A DNA stretch of 64,000 bases from Chitinophaga fulva (GTDB taxonomy: Bacteria; Bacteroidota; Bacteroidia; Chitinophagales; Chitinophagaceae): the NCBI RefSeq assembly GCF_012927205.1, contig NZ_JABBGC010000001.1, forward strand, positions 3,410,810-3,474,809. Direction: 5' to 3'. Under the pieces are notes generated by a model, which ran no database searches, was not told the origin of the DNA, and saw nothing but the letters and a program-made list of their open reading frames with translations. Below, one piece after another: positions 43,508-52,923 of this stretch. Numbering within the stretch: position 1 is the first letter of the stretch; each line of letters begins with the position of its first letter. A program made the position numbers and the translations under genes.

Positions 43508-45910
43508 TTATGCTTTGTGGATCGTAATATTTTCGAACCCACGGTCAGCTATAAACGAAATAGTGCCGTCGGGTAAATAATTGTTGTTCGTTAAGGTCAG
43601 TGGCGTTCCGTCTATCAGTACAGTACCTGCTTTGAAAGGCAGTCCGTGCAGTATAATACGGTGATGGGTATACGCTACTTCATAGTTGACATAATATTTT
43701 TTCTTCAGCATAAATTGTTCTGCAGAAGAAACCTGTTTGAAGTTGATCACATTATACTGGCCGTTCTTGTAGCCATAGTGATCGCCGGCATCTTCATAGA
43801 GCGTGCTCTGTGTGGTTTCTTCGCCGTAATACACATGCAGCAGCATTTCGGTAACCGGTGTTTCGTACGTATGCTGCATCACAGGATATCGGGGAACGAC
43901 GGTGCCAGCTTTTACAAACAGTGGCATTTCCTCCAGTGGTGTAGGTACGGTAACCTGTTGTCCGCCGTTGTATACGGTATCATTCCAGAAGTAAAACCAT
44001 TTTCCTTGTGGCAGGTACACCGCTTTCTCCTTCATTCCTTCTTCACTGACATGGCTGATCAGCAGCGCGTCGCCCATCATGAATTCGTGGGTGCAGTTGT
44101 GCGTGGCAGGGTCATGTTGTGCCACGAAAGCAAGCGGGCGCAGCATGGGGGTGCCATAGGTGGCATATTGCCAGAAAGTGGTGTATAGATAAGGCAACAG
44201 TTCGTAACGCAGGGAAATGAATTTGGCCACTATTTTTTCATAGTCCGGACCAAAGCTCCATGGTTCCTGGTTGAAGCCGGTTTCATTACTGGCCGAGTGG
44301 GTACGCATCAGCGGGTGGAAAGTGCCCAGCTGTATCCAGCGGGTATAGAGCTCACCATCCGGTTCCCCGATAAAGCCGCCGATATCGCTGCCGGCGAAAG
44401 AGAGGCCGGAAACGGCAAGGCGCTGGCATTGTATGCTGGCCAGCCAGAGGTGTTCCCAGCTGGAGACATTATCGCCGGTCCATACTGATGACCAGCGTTG
44501 TGCGCCGGCGTAGCAGGAGCGGGTGATCAGGAAAGGCCGGTTAGGCAGCAGGTATTTTTTCATACCGGCAGCTGTGGCTTTGCTCATCAGGTGGCCGTAT
44601 ACGTTGTGGGCTTTACGGTGGCTTACTTCTTCGCCGTCGTAGTCATGCCGTACGTCTTCCGGGAAAGTGCCCATTTCAAAGACAGCCGGTTCGTTCATAT
44701 CGTTCCAAACACCGCGGACGCCGGTTTCAGCAAGGCCTTTGAAGAGGCTGCTCCACCATTCCCTGACTTCGGGATTGGTGAAGTCGGGGAATACGCATTT
44801 ACCTGGCCATACATCGCCCTCCATGAGCGCGCCGTCGGCCCGCTTACAGAAGTAGTTGTTTTTCACGCCTTCCTGGTAGATGCTGTAGTCCGGGTCTACT
44901 TTGATGCCGGGATCGATGATCACCACCACTTTGAAGCCTTGTGCTGTCAGGTCTTTGATGAGGCCTACAGGATCAGGGAAATATTCTTTGTTCCAGGTAA
45001 AGCAGCGGAAGCCATCCATATAGTCGATGTCGAGGTAGATGACATCACAGGGGATGCGGCGGTTTCTGAATTCTGCGGCAATTTCGCGTACCCGTTTATC
45101 CGGGTAGTAGCTCCAGCGGCATTGGTGGTAGCCGAGTGTCCAGAGGGGCGGCAGTTCCGGGGTACCGGTAATGCGGGTGTAAGAGGAGGCAACATCCAGC
45201 AGTTCGGGACCGTAGATGAAGTAGTAGTTCATTTCCCCGCCGCGGGCCCAGAAGCTGCAGGCGTCTTCCCGTTCTTTGCCGAAGTCGAAGATGGTACGGA
45301 AAGTATTGTCGAAGAAGATACCATACCCGATACCATTATGCAGCCCATAATAGAAGGGGATGTTACGGTACAGGGGATCAGTGTCTTTCTGATAACCGTA
45401 GGCATCGGTGCCGTAGTTTTCGAGGCGTTTGCCGCGAAGGTTTAGATCTGTGGGCTTATCGCCAAGACCGTAAAAACATTCGTCTTCCTGGACGAGTTTG
45501 CTACAATAAACGATTTTACCGCCTTTTTGCAGATAGTGCTGCCAGTGAAAGCCCATTTCATCCTGGTTGATCACTTTCCCGTCTTTATCGGTGATGGTGA
45601 TACGCAGGTTGTCTCTGGCAATGAATACTTTCAGGACGTCGGTATATATTTCAAAAGTTTCCTCCCATTCTTTAATGCCAAAGGAGATAGGGGATTCTTC
45701 AAGTGTATCGCTGGTAGCGTAGGAAAAATCACGCTGGAAAGTGCCGTCGGCAGCGTAACGGAAACGGATGATCTTGTCGGCGATCACCCTTACTTCCAAA
45801 ATAGTTTCGCTGGTGTAAAAACAAAAATAGTTTCCTTCTTTCTTCCATTCCCGGATAGCATCAGGGTAATGTTTAATACCGTATTTACTGGACGAGGTTT
45901 CAACTTGCAT
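43508..45910 (-). CDS. glycoside hydrolase family 31 alpha-glucosidase-like protein
   Basis: The enzyme is predicted to release glucose or xylose from alpha-linked glycosides. The 800 residues include an N-terminal beta-sandwich (about 1-240), the catalytic barrel with nucleophile Asp404 in WNDMNEP, and the acid/base region WTGDNVSSWEHLW, then two C-terminal beta domains. SLSGLSFAGSDIGGF-like sequence (SGLSFAGSDIGGF) is typical of GH31. No signal peptide is seen, so it may act in the cytoplasm on imported oligosaccharides. The specificity cannot be set from sequence alone. Confidence 0.92.
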   Translation of the reverse strand: MQVETSSSKYGIKHYPDAIREWKKEGNYFCFYTSETILEVRVIADKIIRFRYAADGTFQRDFSYATSDTLEESPISFGIKEWEETFEIYTDVLKVFIARDNLRITITDKDGKVINQDEMGFHWQHYLQKGGKIVYCSKLVQEDECFYGLGDKPTDLNLRGKRLENYGTDAYGYQKDTDPLYRNIPFYYGLHNGIGYGIFFDNTFRTIFDFGKEREDACSFWARGGEMNYYFIYGPELLDVASSYTRITGTPELPPLWTLGYHQCRWSYYPDKRVREIAAEFRNRRIPCDVIYLDIDYMDGFRCFTWNKEYFPDPVGLIKDLTAQGFKVVVIIDPGIKVDPDYSIYQEGVKNNYFCKRADGALMEGDVWPGKCVFPDFTNPEVREWWSSLFKGLAETGVRGVWNDMNEPAVFEMGTFPEDVRHDYDGEEVSHRKAHNVYGHLMSKATAAGMKKYLLPNRPFLITRSCYAGAQRWSSVWTGDNVSSWEHLWLASIQCQRLAVSGLSFAGSDIGGFIGEPDGELYTRWIQLGTFHPLMRTHSASNETGFNQEPWSFGPDYEKIVAKFISLRYELLPYLYTTFWQYATYGTPMLRPLAFVAQHDPATHNCTHEFMMGDALLISHVSEEGMKEKAVYLPQGKWFYFWNDTVYNGGQQVTVPTPLEEMPLFVKAGTVVPRYPVMQHTYETPVTEMLLHVYYGEETTQSTLYEDAGDHYGYKNGQYNVINFKQVSSAEQFMLKKKYYVNYEVAYTHHRIILHGLPFKAGTVLIDGTPLTLTNNNYLPDGTISFIADRGFENITIHKA

Positions 45911-46260
45911 AGTCTCTTTTTGTGAATCACAGACAACAGCTGATGTTATTACCAGATTAATTTTGCCGGCTGTTGCATGGTCTTAAATTACATAAAAAAA
46001 TCAGAGTAGTACAGACATTCGCGTTAGATGCGGATATTCCTGCGTTTACGATTTAAATCACTCGTTTGACAAAAAAGAGTGAAAATTGACTTGATTAGTT
46101 AGTAACTTCATATTGTAAATGTACTTTTTGCTTTAACCTATTTTTCCGGTGCGCCTTTCCAGGAGCACCTTTTTCATTTGAGAATTTTGTTATTTAGATA
46201 TTTGATTGGCTTTATTGGCCAGAACCCTTGCCTCCACACAATAAACAAATAACCAAATAT
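45911..46260. other. 350-bp gap between the GH31 and YCF48-type genes
   Basis: No gene is seen. It contains a plus-strand terminator-like hairpin at 46148-46174 (GGTGC and CCT pairing with AGG and GCACC, then TTTTT) with no plus-strand gene upstream, and the left arm of an AT-rich inverted repeat at 46174-46204. Confidence 0.6.
46148..46174 (+). terminator. orphan terminator-like hairpin
   Basis: A stem of 5 plus 3 bp around one mismatch (46148-46156 with 46161-46169), with a 4-base loop, is followed by TTTTT. It is oriented to end plus-strand transcription, but both neighbouring genes are on the minus strand. Confidence 0.5.
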
Positions 46261-46276
46261 TTAAATTTCTAAATGA
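46174..46276. repeat. AT-rich inverted repeat overlapping a gene end
   Basis: The arm 46174-46204 and the reverse complement of 46246-46276 match at 23 of 31 positions. The right arm reaches into the last codons of the YCF48-type gene (stop at 46261). Confidence 0.6.
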
Positions 46277-47295
46277 GCAATGGATTTGCCCGCCAAAAAT
46301 AGGCGTTTTCCGTTTCTTGATTTTGCTGCGCAGTGAAATCCTTCTCCAATTTTCGTCCAGTCTTTGCCGCCGTTCACAGAAATATCCGTGCCGGAGGTGC
46401 CGGTAGTGACCAGTATCTGCGGGGTAAGCCAGGCAACAGCTGATTTGAAACCACCTGGCGCCGTGCGGGGGCTGGTCCAGGTGCGGCCGCCATCGCTGGT
46501 AAGCAGACAGTTTTGTTGACGAATAGTGTCTTTTCTGTAGTCGCCGCCGACTACGATGCCGGTACGGTTATTCAGAAATGCCACGGAAAAGGCGCCGGTG
46601 CTGGGTTGTCCCTGAAGCAGCGGCAGCGGCGTGCTGCTCCAGCGGGAGCCGGACAGCTGATGGAGGCGCGATACGGTGCCGCCGGTAACAAAGACGGTCA
46701 GCCCCTTGCGGGCGATGAGACTGGTGCCGCTGGCAGCGAAAATAGATTCTCCGGCAACAGCTTCGGGAGATTGCGCCGGTGTATCCAATTGCCAGGTATG
46801 GCCGCCGTCGTGCGTGCGGAGCACCGTAAAATGTTGCTGCAGCGGATCGCCGATGGCAATGCCTTCCTGCTCATTATAAAAAACAACGGCATCGAAGAAA
46901 ATGCCGGGCGTAGCATTGAAATATACCCGCTTCCAGGACTGGCCGCCATCTTCCGTAAGGAATACATGGGCCGGCTCTCCGGCATTGATCACCACTGCTT
47001 TTTGATCGTTAAAGGCGTAGAGGGACCGCCAGTCGCAGCTATCACATGCCTTTATCTGATGCCATTCCCAGCTGTTGCCACCGTTGATGCTGCGGCCTAC
47101 CATGCCACCAGTGCCGGAAGCCCATACTACGTCGTCACTCACGGCACTGAGGCCCCGTATGCTTTTCAGAGGAGGCTGCGCCTCCAACTGGCGTATTTGA
47201 TAGTGCCGGTCATTTTGTGCCGATGCCCGCAGGCATATGGTTGTCAGCATCAGCAATAACAAGCTACGGGTCAGGATTTGTTTCGCGAAAATCAT
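46261..47295 (-). CDS. exported YCF48/BNR-type beta-propeller protein
   Basis: The product is an exported beta-propeller-like protein with repeats of the type seen in photosystem stability factor YCF48 and sialidase BNR repeats. The Met at 47295 (MIFAKQILTRSLLLLM) is chosen because it gives a signal peptide ending at RASAQ; a longer frame to 47349 exists. About 344 residues follow the signal-type start, with repeated units such as GGNSWEWHQI, GGQSWKRVYF, GGHTWQLDT, GGRTWTSPR and GGKDWTKIG. A partner or substrate is not indicated. It is probably a periplasmic scaffold or a member of an oxidoreductase complex; the latter label is common but unsupported here. Confidence 0.8.
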   Translation of the reverse strand: MIFAKQILTRSLLLLMLTTICLRASAQNDRHYQIRQLEAQPPLKSIRGLSAVSDDVVWASGTGGMVGRSINGGNSWEWHQIKACDSCDWRSLYAFNDQKAVVINAGEPAHVFLTEDGGQSWKRVYFNATPGIFFDAVVFYNEQEGIAIGDPLQQHFTVLRTHDGGHTWQLDTPAQSPEAVAGESIFAASGTSLIARKGLTVFVTGGTVSRLHQLSGSRWSSTPLPLLQGQPSTGAFSVAFLNNRTGIVVGGDYRKDTIRQQNCLLTSDGGRTWTSPRTAPGGFKSAVAWLTPQILVTTGTSGTDISVNGGKDWTKIGEGFHCAAKSRNGKRLFLAGKSIAHLEI

Positions 47296-47425
47296 CGGCC
47301 TGAAAGCACCGGAAAACGAAAGTTGCGTGTAATAGAAAAGTATGGGCATTAATTATAATATTTATTTCCAATCTGTTAAACCGCAAGAAAAATACAAAAT
47401 AGCTACAAAGTGTGGCGTAGAATTA

Positions 47426-47433
47426 TATATTTG
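47426..47433 (+). promoter_or_regulatory. -7 box upstream of the histidine kinase
   Basis: TATATTTG matches the Bacteroidota -7 consensus exactly, 44 bp before the GTG start. A -33 TTTG is not seen at the expected spacing. Confidence 0.4.
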
Positions 47434-47476
47434 CAAAAACAGCCTAAACCAGCTTACTATCAATAACTAAATCAGC

Positions 47477-50400
47477 GTGCTTTATTCCCGCCACTTGAAA
47501 AGACTTTTTCACCTGAGCCTATGCGCCCTTCTGTTGGGCACCAGCATGCTATACGCGCAAGAGAAGCCGTATATTTTTGACAGCTACAGCGTAAATGACG
47601 GGCTTTCCCAAAGTACAGTCTTCGATATCACACAGGACGATCAGGGGTTTCTCTGGATTGCCACCCGTGATGGTATCAACCGTTTCGACGGATATACTTT
47701 CAACGAATACCGTTACAAGCCCAGTTCCCAGCTAAGAGCGGGAGAGGGGAAGGGAGAACTGGTACCCCGCGGCAGCAATGGTAACCGGGCGGTGATCAAC
47801 CGGTTTGACCTGAAAGGATATAAAGGATACTCTTTCTACCGCGACAGCCGTCATCAGCTGTTGCTGGCCCATAACAATGGTATCAGCCTCTACGATAAAT
47901 ACCGTAATAATTTCCGCAGCGTATTGGTAGACACCTCTAATGTGAATGCACAGGAACGGGATGCCAACGTCAAATTCAGGATATTGGGCGAAGACCCCGC
48001 TACCCGGAGCATTTGGGTATGGCGGCCCATGAAAGGTCTCTATGTACTGGACGACAGCACTTACGCTACCCGCCGTATTATCTTGTATCCGCCTCAGTTT
48101 CAGCGAATGGGCATTATCCCTTCTGCGCTGCTGAAAGACGGTAATACCATTTGGATGAGCGGCGACGAAGGGGAACTGCTGGCCCTTGATATTAAAACGC
48201 TGCGGCTGCAAACCTACTGTCTGCCAGGTGTGGGCAAAAGCCCTATCATGCGCAACCTGAATGCGGATTCCCTGTTGATCGTCAGCGAAGGCCACATTAT
48301 CGTCTTCAACAAACGCCGGAATAAATTCAGCGATCTGAGCTATGACTACCGCAATGAATGGGGGGATGCCTTTACGCCTATTGTGATGGAGATCGATCAT
48401 GAAGGCAACGCCTGGATCGGTGGAACGGACGGTATTCTGATCTATAGCATCGCACGCAATGAAATTATCCGGCATATCGTGAGCTTCAATACTTTTGAAA
48501 CACGCTCCTTTAACCTCGTCAGCTATCTCTACCGTGATGGCTCCGATAATATGTGGGTCGGCACTGACGGGGACGGACTGAAAAAATATTCTCCGCATAA
48601 AAAGGTGTTCAACCTGTACCGTTCTCCCTATATCTCCCATAATATGGTACAGGCCGTGTATAAACACGACGATGGTAAGCTGTATGTGGGCCTGATGCGT
48701 GACGGACTGAACATCTACGGGGATCAGGGCAAATTCCTGGAGCGTATCAGCAATGAGTTGTATCCGCATAAGTTTCCTGGCAACGATCTGGGAGCTATCT
48801 GTCGCGAAAATTTTGAGCACCTGTGGCTGCACTTTGCCGGGATGCATATCGGGTTGTTCAATGTGCAAACCAAAGGCTTCAGGGACCTGACCGCTAAGGT
48901 GGAGGCGTTGAAACTGCCACCACAGAAAGACCCGTTCCCCTTCCTGTTCAAGCGGGCCAATGGAGAGTTGTATTTTAATTATGGCCGTTACCTGTTGCGT
49001 TTTGAAGAACATGGCGGGTTTGATTATACTGTGTCTGTAGTACATGATTTCCAGGATGAAATGCTGACCACCTACTTCGAAGACCATATGGGCAATCAGT
49101 ATGTGGGTACCAAGTCGGCCTTGTATATCAGGCATTTGGCAGAATCTCAATGGCGGTATGTGAAGTTGCCGGAAGGCACCACTGTAAAGGGGATCAACAA
49201 AACACCACACAAAGAACTGCTGATAGCGACCAGTAAGGGGTTGTTTGTATATGATGCTTCAGAGCGACTGAAAACACATTATAACAGCTACGACTATCCG
49301 AAACTGATCAATGATTACATGTATGGTGTGTTGCTGGATGATAAAGACCGTATCTGGGTGAGCCATAACAAAGGTGTTACACAGATCAACCCGGTAACCC
49401 GGGAAATCACCACGTTTAATCATGAAGACGGGCTGCAGTCAAACGAGTTCAACACCGGCGCCTTTTATAAGTCTATTGACGGGGAGTTGTTTTTTGGCGG
49501 TACCCGTGGCGTAAATGGTTTTTATCCGAAAGATTTCCGGAAAAACCCGTTCAATTCCAAGGTGATCATCCGCAGGATGGAAGTGCTGGACAAGCCTTAT
49601 GAGTCCGATACCGCTATCTCGTTGCTGAAGCGGGTGGAGCTGCCGTACAATCAGAATACGATTGCCATAGAGTTTGTGCCGCTGGAATATACCAATCCGT
49701 TGAAAAACAAGGTGCAGTATAAGCTGGAAGGTGCGGATGAAGACTGGGTGGAAGCTGGTACGTTCAGGATGGCGCGTTATACAAACCTGCATCCGGGCAG
49801 TTATGTGTTTAAAGTAAAGGCCTCCAATAATGATGACAGCTGGAATACCACGCCTACCATGCTGGAGATACAGATCAGGATACCGTTCTGGCAATCGTTG
49901 TGGTTTAGATTTTTATTATTGTTGTTGCTGTTAGGCATTGCATATTATTTCTCCACGTTGTATCTTGATTATAAAATAAGGCATGAGAAACTGAAACTGG
50001 AGAAAGAGCAGGCAGTAGATCAAGAGCGGGCGCGTATTTCCAGTGATATGCACGATGATTTGGGGTCTGGTTTGTCCACGATCAGGCTGCTGAGTGAAAT
50101 AGCCAAAAGAAAGATACCGGATACATCACAAACGAAAGAGATTGAGCGAATCAGTGAAACCGCCGGGGAGATGATCGACAAGATGAGTGAAATCATCTGG
50201 GCGATGAATTCCTCCAATGATTCCCTGGCCAATCTGATCGCGTATATGCGCAGTTTTGCTGCCGATTTCCTGGAGCATGCGCACATCTCGCATCAGTTTT
50301 TCTTCCCTGAAGTTATTCCGGACATCAAACTTAGCGGCGGTACGCGGCGGAACATTTACCTGGCCGTAAAGGAATCGTTGCATAACGTGGTAAAACATGC

Positions 50401-50611
50401 CAAGGCTACCGAGGTAATTATAGAAGTGAAAATGCATAAAAACATGACGATCATGATCAAAGACAATGGCAAAGGGTTTGACCAGGAGAAAGTCCGTTTG
50501 TTTGGCAATGGCTTGAAAAATATTCAGAAGCGGATGATGGCTGTGGGTGGTAATGCAGATATTACTTCCAACAATGGAACAATAGTTTTTCTCGATATCC
50601 CACTAAATTAA
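47477..50611 (+). CDS. periplasmic-sensor histidine kinase with Reg_prop and Y_Y_Y domains
   Basis: The product senses a signal in the periplasm and phosphorylates a response regulator. The 1044 residues start with GTG (47477); TTG 47495 is an alternative that gives a cleaner signal peptide, LKRLFHLSLCALLLG. A beta-propeller of two-component regulator repeats follows (about 30-690, with GLSQSTVFDITQDDQGFLWI), then a Y_Y_Y domain (about 715-795), one membrane helix (about 807-830) and a cytoplasmic HisKA_3 region with His859 in DMHDDLGSGLSTIRLL. The HATPase part holds AVKESLHNVVKHAKAT, DNGKGFD and FGNGLKNIQKRM. The separate response regulator gene lies 83 bp downstream. Confidence 0.92.
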   Translation: MLYSRHLKRLFHLSLCALLLGTSMLYAQEKPYIFDSYSVNDGLSQSTVFDITQDDQGFLWIATRDGINRFDGYTFNEYRYKPSSQLRAGEGKGELVPRGSNGNRAVINRFDLKGYKGYSFYRDSRHQLLLAHNNGISLYDKYRNNFRSVLVDTSNVNAQERDANVKFRILGEDPATRSIWVWRPMKGLYVLDDSTYATRRIILYPPQFQRMGIIPSALLKDGNTIWMSGDEGELLALDIKTLRLQTYCLPGVGKSPIMRNLNADSLLIVSEGHIIVFNKRRNKFSDLSYDYRNEWGDAFTPIVMEIDHEGNAWIGGTDGILIYSIARNEIIRHIVSFNTFETRSFNLVSYLYRDGSDNMWVGTDGDGLKKYSPHKKVFNLYRSPYISHNMVQAVYKHDDGKLYVGLMRDGLNIYGDQGKFLERISNELYPHKFPGNDLGAICRENFEHLWLHFAGMHIGLFNVQTKGFRDLTAKVEALKLPPQKDPFPFLFKRANGELYFNYGRYLLRFEEHGGFDYTVSVVHDFQDEMLTTYFEDHMGNQYVGTKSALYIRHLAESQWRYVKLPEGTTVKGINKTPHKELLIATSKGLFVYDASERLKTHYNSYDYPKLINDYMYGVLLDDKDRIWVSHNKGVTQINPVTREITTFNHEDGLQSNEFNTGAFYKSIDGELFFGGTRGVNGFYPKDFRKNPFNSKVIIRRMEVLDKPYESDTAISLLKRVELPYNQNTIAIEFVPLEYTNPLKNKVQYKLEGADEDWVEAGTFRMARYTNLHPGSYVFKVKASNNDDSWNTTPTMLEIQIRIPFWQSLWFRFLLLLLLLGIAYYFSTLYLDYKIRHEKLKLEKEQAVDQERARISSDMHDDLGSGLSTIRLLSEIAKRKIPDTSQTKEIERISETAGEMIDKMSEIIWAMNSSNDSLANLIAYMRSFAADFLEHAHISHQFFFPEVIPDIKLSGGTRRNIYLAVKESLHNVVKHAKATEVIIEVKMHKNMTIMIKDNGKGFDQEKVRLFGNGLKNIQKRMMAVGGNADITSNNGTIVFLDIPLN

Positions 50612-50694
50612 CATACATTTGTTTTAAGTAACATTTAAGTGTTATAATTCCTATAAACATGACGGTATACTCAAAGAAGAAGTCCCAGGATAAC

Positions 50695-51327
50695 ATGGAC
50701 ATCATTTCTATTGCAATAGTAGAAGATAACCATGATATCCGCACGGCTATGGAATTGCTGATTAATGGTTCTGACGGTTATGCCTGTGTTGGCACCTTCA
50801 ATAATGCAGAAACCGCGCTGGAGCAAATCCCTCAATTACTGCCTAACGTAGTACTGATGGATTTTAATCTCCCAGGTGGGATGAATGGTATTGAATGTAT
50901 TGCCCGGTTGAAAGCAGAGTACCAGGATATGCAGTTTATGATGCTCACTGTATATGAAGATGATGACAAAATTTTCATGGCACTGGAAGCCGGTGCAAGT
51001 GGGTACATCCTCAAAAAAACCTCTCCCGGTGAGCTGTTGGAAGCCATCAGGGACTTGCATGAAGGTGGTTCACCTATGAGCTCACAGATTGCCAGAAGGG
51101 TAGTGGCCTTTTTCCAGAAACAAGCCAAACCTAATCCGGCACTGGAAGCATTGACCACCCGCGAAAAAGAAATCCTGGACCAGTTGTCCAAAGGGTTCCT
51201 CTATAAGGAAATTGCCAGCAACCTGTTTATCAGTATAGAAACAGTGAGACGGCACGTTCATAATATTTACGAGAAACTGCACGTCCGTAGCAGGACCGAT
51301 GCGGTAAATAAATACTACAACCGCTAA
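50695..51327 (+). CDS. LuxR/NarL-family response regulator
   Basis: The product is the probable partner of the upstream kinase and controls transcription. The ATG at 50695 (MDIISIAIVEDNHDIR) gives 210 residues, with the phospho-acceptor Asp56 in VVLMDFNLPG and the switch Lys in ILKKTSPGE. A longer frame from 50659 would add 12 residues. The C-terminal LuxR-type helix-turn-helix is LTTREKEILDQLSKG followed by EIASNLFISIETVRRHVHNI. The HisKA_3 kinase and NarL-type regulator pairing matches. Target genes are unknown; the downstream DUF493 gene and glycosyltransferases are possible but untested. Confidence 0.92.
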   Translation: MDIISIAIVEDNHDIRTAMELLINGSDGYACVGTFNNAETALEQIPQLLPNVVLMDFNLPGGMNGIECIARLKAEYQDMQFMMLTVYEDDDKIFMALEAGASGYILKKTSPGELLEAIRDLHEGGSPMSSQIARRVVAFFQKQAKPNPALEALTTREKEILDQLSKGFLYKEIASNLFISIETVRRHVHNIYEKLHVRSRTDAVNKYYNR

Positions 51328-51415
51328 ATGCATCAGGGCTGACCAAAAAGTTGTAAAAGGCTTTTTAGGTTGGCCTTAGTTAATTTGCAGGTTGGGTAAT
51401 TAATAAATACAGAAA

Positions 51416-51724
51416 ATGGCAATTGAAGTGAACAGGGATGCCAACTTGAGCGGAGATCCATACGAGAATTTTCGGGCGTTATTGCAGCAGTCTCTGGTCT
51501 ATCCTACTACGTATACTTTTAAGTTCATCGTTAAGGCAGCAGAAGAAGAAAAAATCGCTGAGCTGGAGTCGGTATTTGCCGGTGCTTCCGCGATGATCAC
51601 TGCTATCAATTCATCCAACGGGAAATACAGGTCATTTACCATAAAGACACAGGTGCAGGATGAAGAAGAGGTGATCAATTATTATAAAGAGGTGTCGAAG
51701 ATCGACGCTGTAATTATGTTATAA
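51416..51724 (+). CDS. DUF493 family protein
   Basis: The product is a 102-residue protein of the DUF493 (YbeD-like) family with an ACT-like ferredoxin fold and unknown role. The sequence YPTTYTFKFIVKAAEEEKIA and SSNGKYRSFTIKTQV shows the conserved strands and helix. It begins 89 bp after the response regulator and lies 26 bp before a glycosyltransferase on the same strand. A TTAATTTG box at 51380-51387 is a possible -7 element. Confidence 0.85.
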   Translation: MAIEVNRDANLSGDPYENFRALLQQSLVYPTTYTFKFIVKAAEEEKIAELESVFAGASAMITAINSSNGKYRSFTIKTQVQDEEEVINYYKEVSKIDAVIML

Positions 51725-51750
51725 AGACCGTACGTTTTAATATTTTATAA

Positions 51751-52923
51751 GTGAAGCGATTATTGTTCTACTTTCCTGTGAACCCACTGGCGAAAAATGC
51801 AGGCAATGTGACCAGGGCGTTAGGTTTCCTGGAATATTTCAAGAAAAGGAACCTGGAGGTCGATTTTGTATCTGAAAAACATTGGGGCACTTTTACCGCT
51901 GAAGGAATAGCGGGATTGAAGGAAATAGGCCTCGTAAACGAGGTATACCTGCTGGAACGGAAACCGAAGAAAAAGGATCCGGTTTCCTATTTTTTTGGAT
52001 ATAAACTGAAGAACAAGTCATTCATCAGGAAGACCAATCCGAAAGGGGGGATTCTTAACCGGGTAACTTTACATCTGCAGCAGCAGTTCAATGATTTGCT
52101 TTCCCAAACGCATTACGATTATATTATCATCAGCTATGCTTTCTGGGCAGACCTGATCTATAAAAATCCCCTCGCTGCCAAATCTCTGACCATCATAGAT
52201 ACACATGACCTGGAATCTTCACTGCTGCAGCATGAAGATGGGTTTGACGTAAGTGTGGCGCTGGGCGATGAATTAAGGCGCCTGGAACTTTATGACCAGG
52301 TATGGGCTATTTCACCTGAAGAGTCTTATTTCTTTTCACAGTTCCTGGGTGATCGCGTGAAATATATTCCCATGATGTTGCCTGATCCCATACCGGTCAG
52401 CAGCAGCTCAAATCCGGAATTTGATCTGGTGTATGTAGCCAGTGATAACGCTAAAAATGTAATGTCGGCTGCCTGGTTCTTTGATGAAGTGTATCCGTTG
52501 TTGTCTCCCGGCATCAGGCTGGCGGTGGTAGGTTCCATTACTGCGCATGTGCCAAAGGACCTGCCAAATGTAACGCAGATGCCCTATGTTGAGCATCTTG
52601 AAACCATATATGTCAATGCCCGTGTAGCATTATCGCCCATGCTGGAAGGAACAGGGGTGAAAGTAAAAGTGGTGGAGGCCTTGTCACACGGTCTGCCGGT
52701 AGTATGTACGGAAAGAGGAACGGATGGCCTGCCGTTTAAAAGCAACAACGGCTGCCTGGTAGCTGAAACGCCCGGCCAGTTTGCACAATTCGTAGATCAA
52801 CTTTTACAGGATACTGACTTCTATAAAAAGCAATGCGAAATGGCAAAGAACACTTTCCAGCAATGTTTCTCCACAGCGGAAGTATCCAAGCGCCTTGATA
52901 CGGCATTGTCAATTACCGGATGA
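51751..52923 (+). CDS. glycosyltransferase, paralog A (GT-B type)
   Basis: The product is predicted to transfer a sugar to an unknown acceptor. The start is GTG 51751 (KRLLFYFPVNPLAKN after Met). The 390 residues begin with the substrate-side Rossmann fold and end with the nucleotide-sugar side, with PMLEGTGVKVKVVEALSHGL and GLPVVCTERGTDGLP, typical of GT4-like enzymes. Two minus-strand genes (53997 and 55208) share the same start pattern (FPxNP) and the same C-terminal motif, so all three are paralogs. The last 15 bp overlap the end of the convergent GT2 gene. Confidence 0.85.
   Translation: MKRLLFYFPVNPLAKNAGNVTRALGFLEYFKKRNLEVDFVSEKHWGTFTAEGIAGLKEIGLVNEVYLLERKPKKKDPVSYFFGYKLKNKSFIRKTNPKGGILNRVTLHLQQQFNDLLSQTHYDYIIISYAFWADLIYKNPLAAKSLTIIDTHDLESSLLQHEDGFDVSVALGDELRRLELYDQVWAISPEESYFFSQFLGDRVKYIPMMLPDPIPVSSSSNPEFDLVYVASDNAKNVMSAAWFFDEVYPLLSPGIRLAVVGSITAHVPKDLPNVTQMPYVEHLETIYVNARVALSPMLEGTGVKVKVVEALSHGLPVVCTERGTDGLPFKSNNGCLVAETPGQFAQFVDQLLQDTDFYKKQCEMAKNTFQQCFSTAEVSKRLDTALSITG

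Noticed and set aside
44498..45445. Plus-strand frame of 315 codons opposite the GH31 gene
   Set aside because: The minus-strand frame carries all GH31 catalytic motifs; this one has none and is a shadow frame.
47732..49210. Minus-strand frame of 492 codons opposite the histidine kinase
   Set aside because: It has no domain pattern, while the plus strand encodes a complete sensor kinase. Codon bias of the true gene keeps the opposite frame open.
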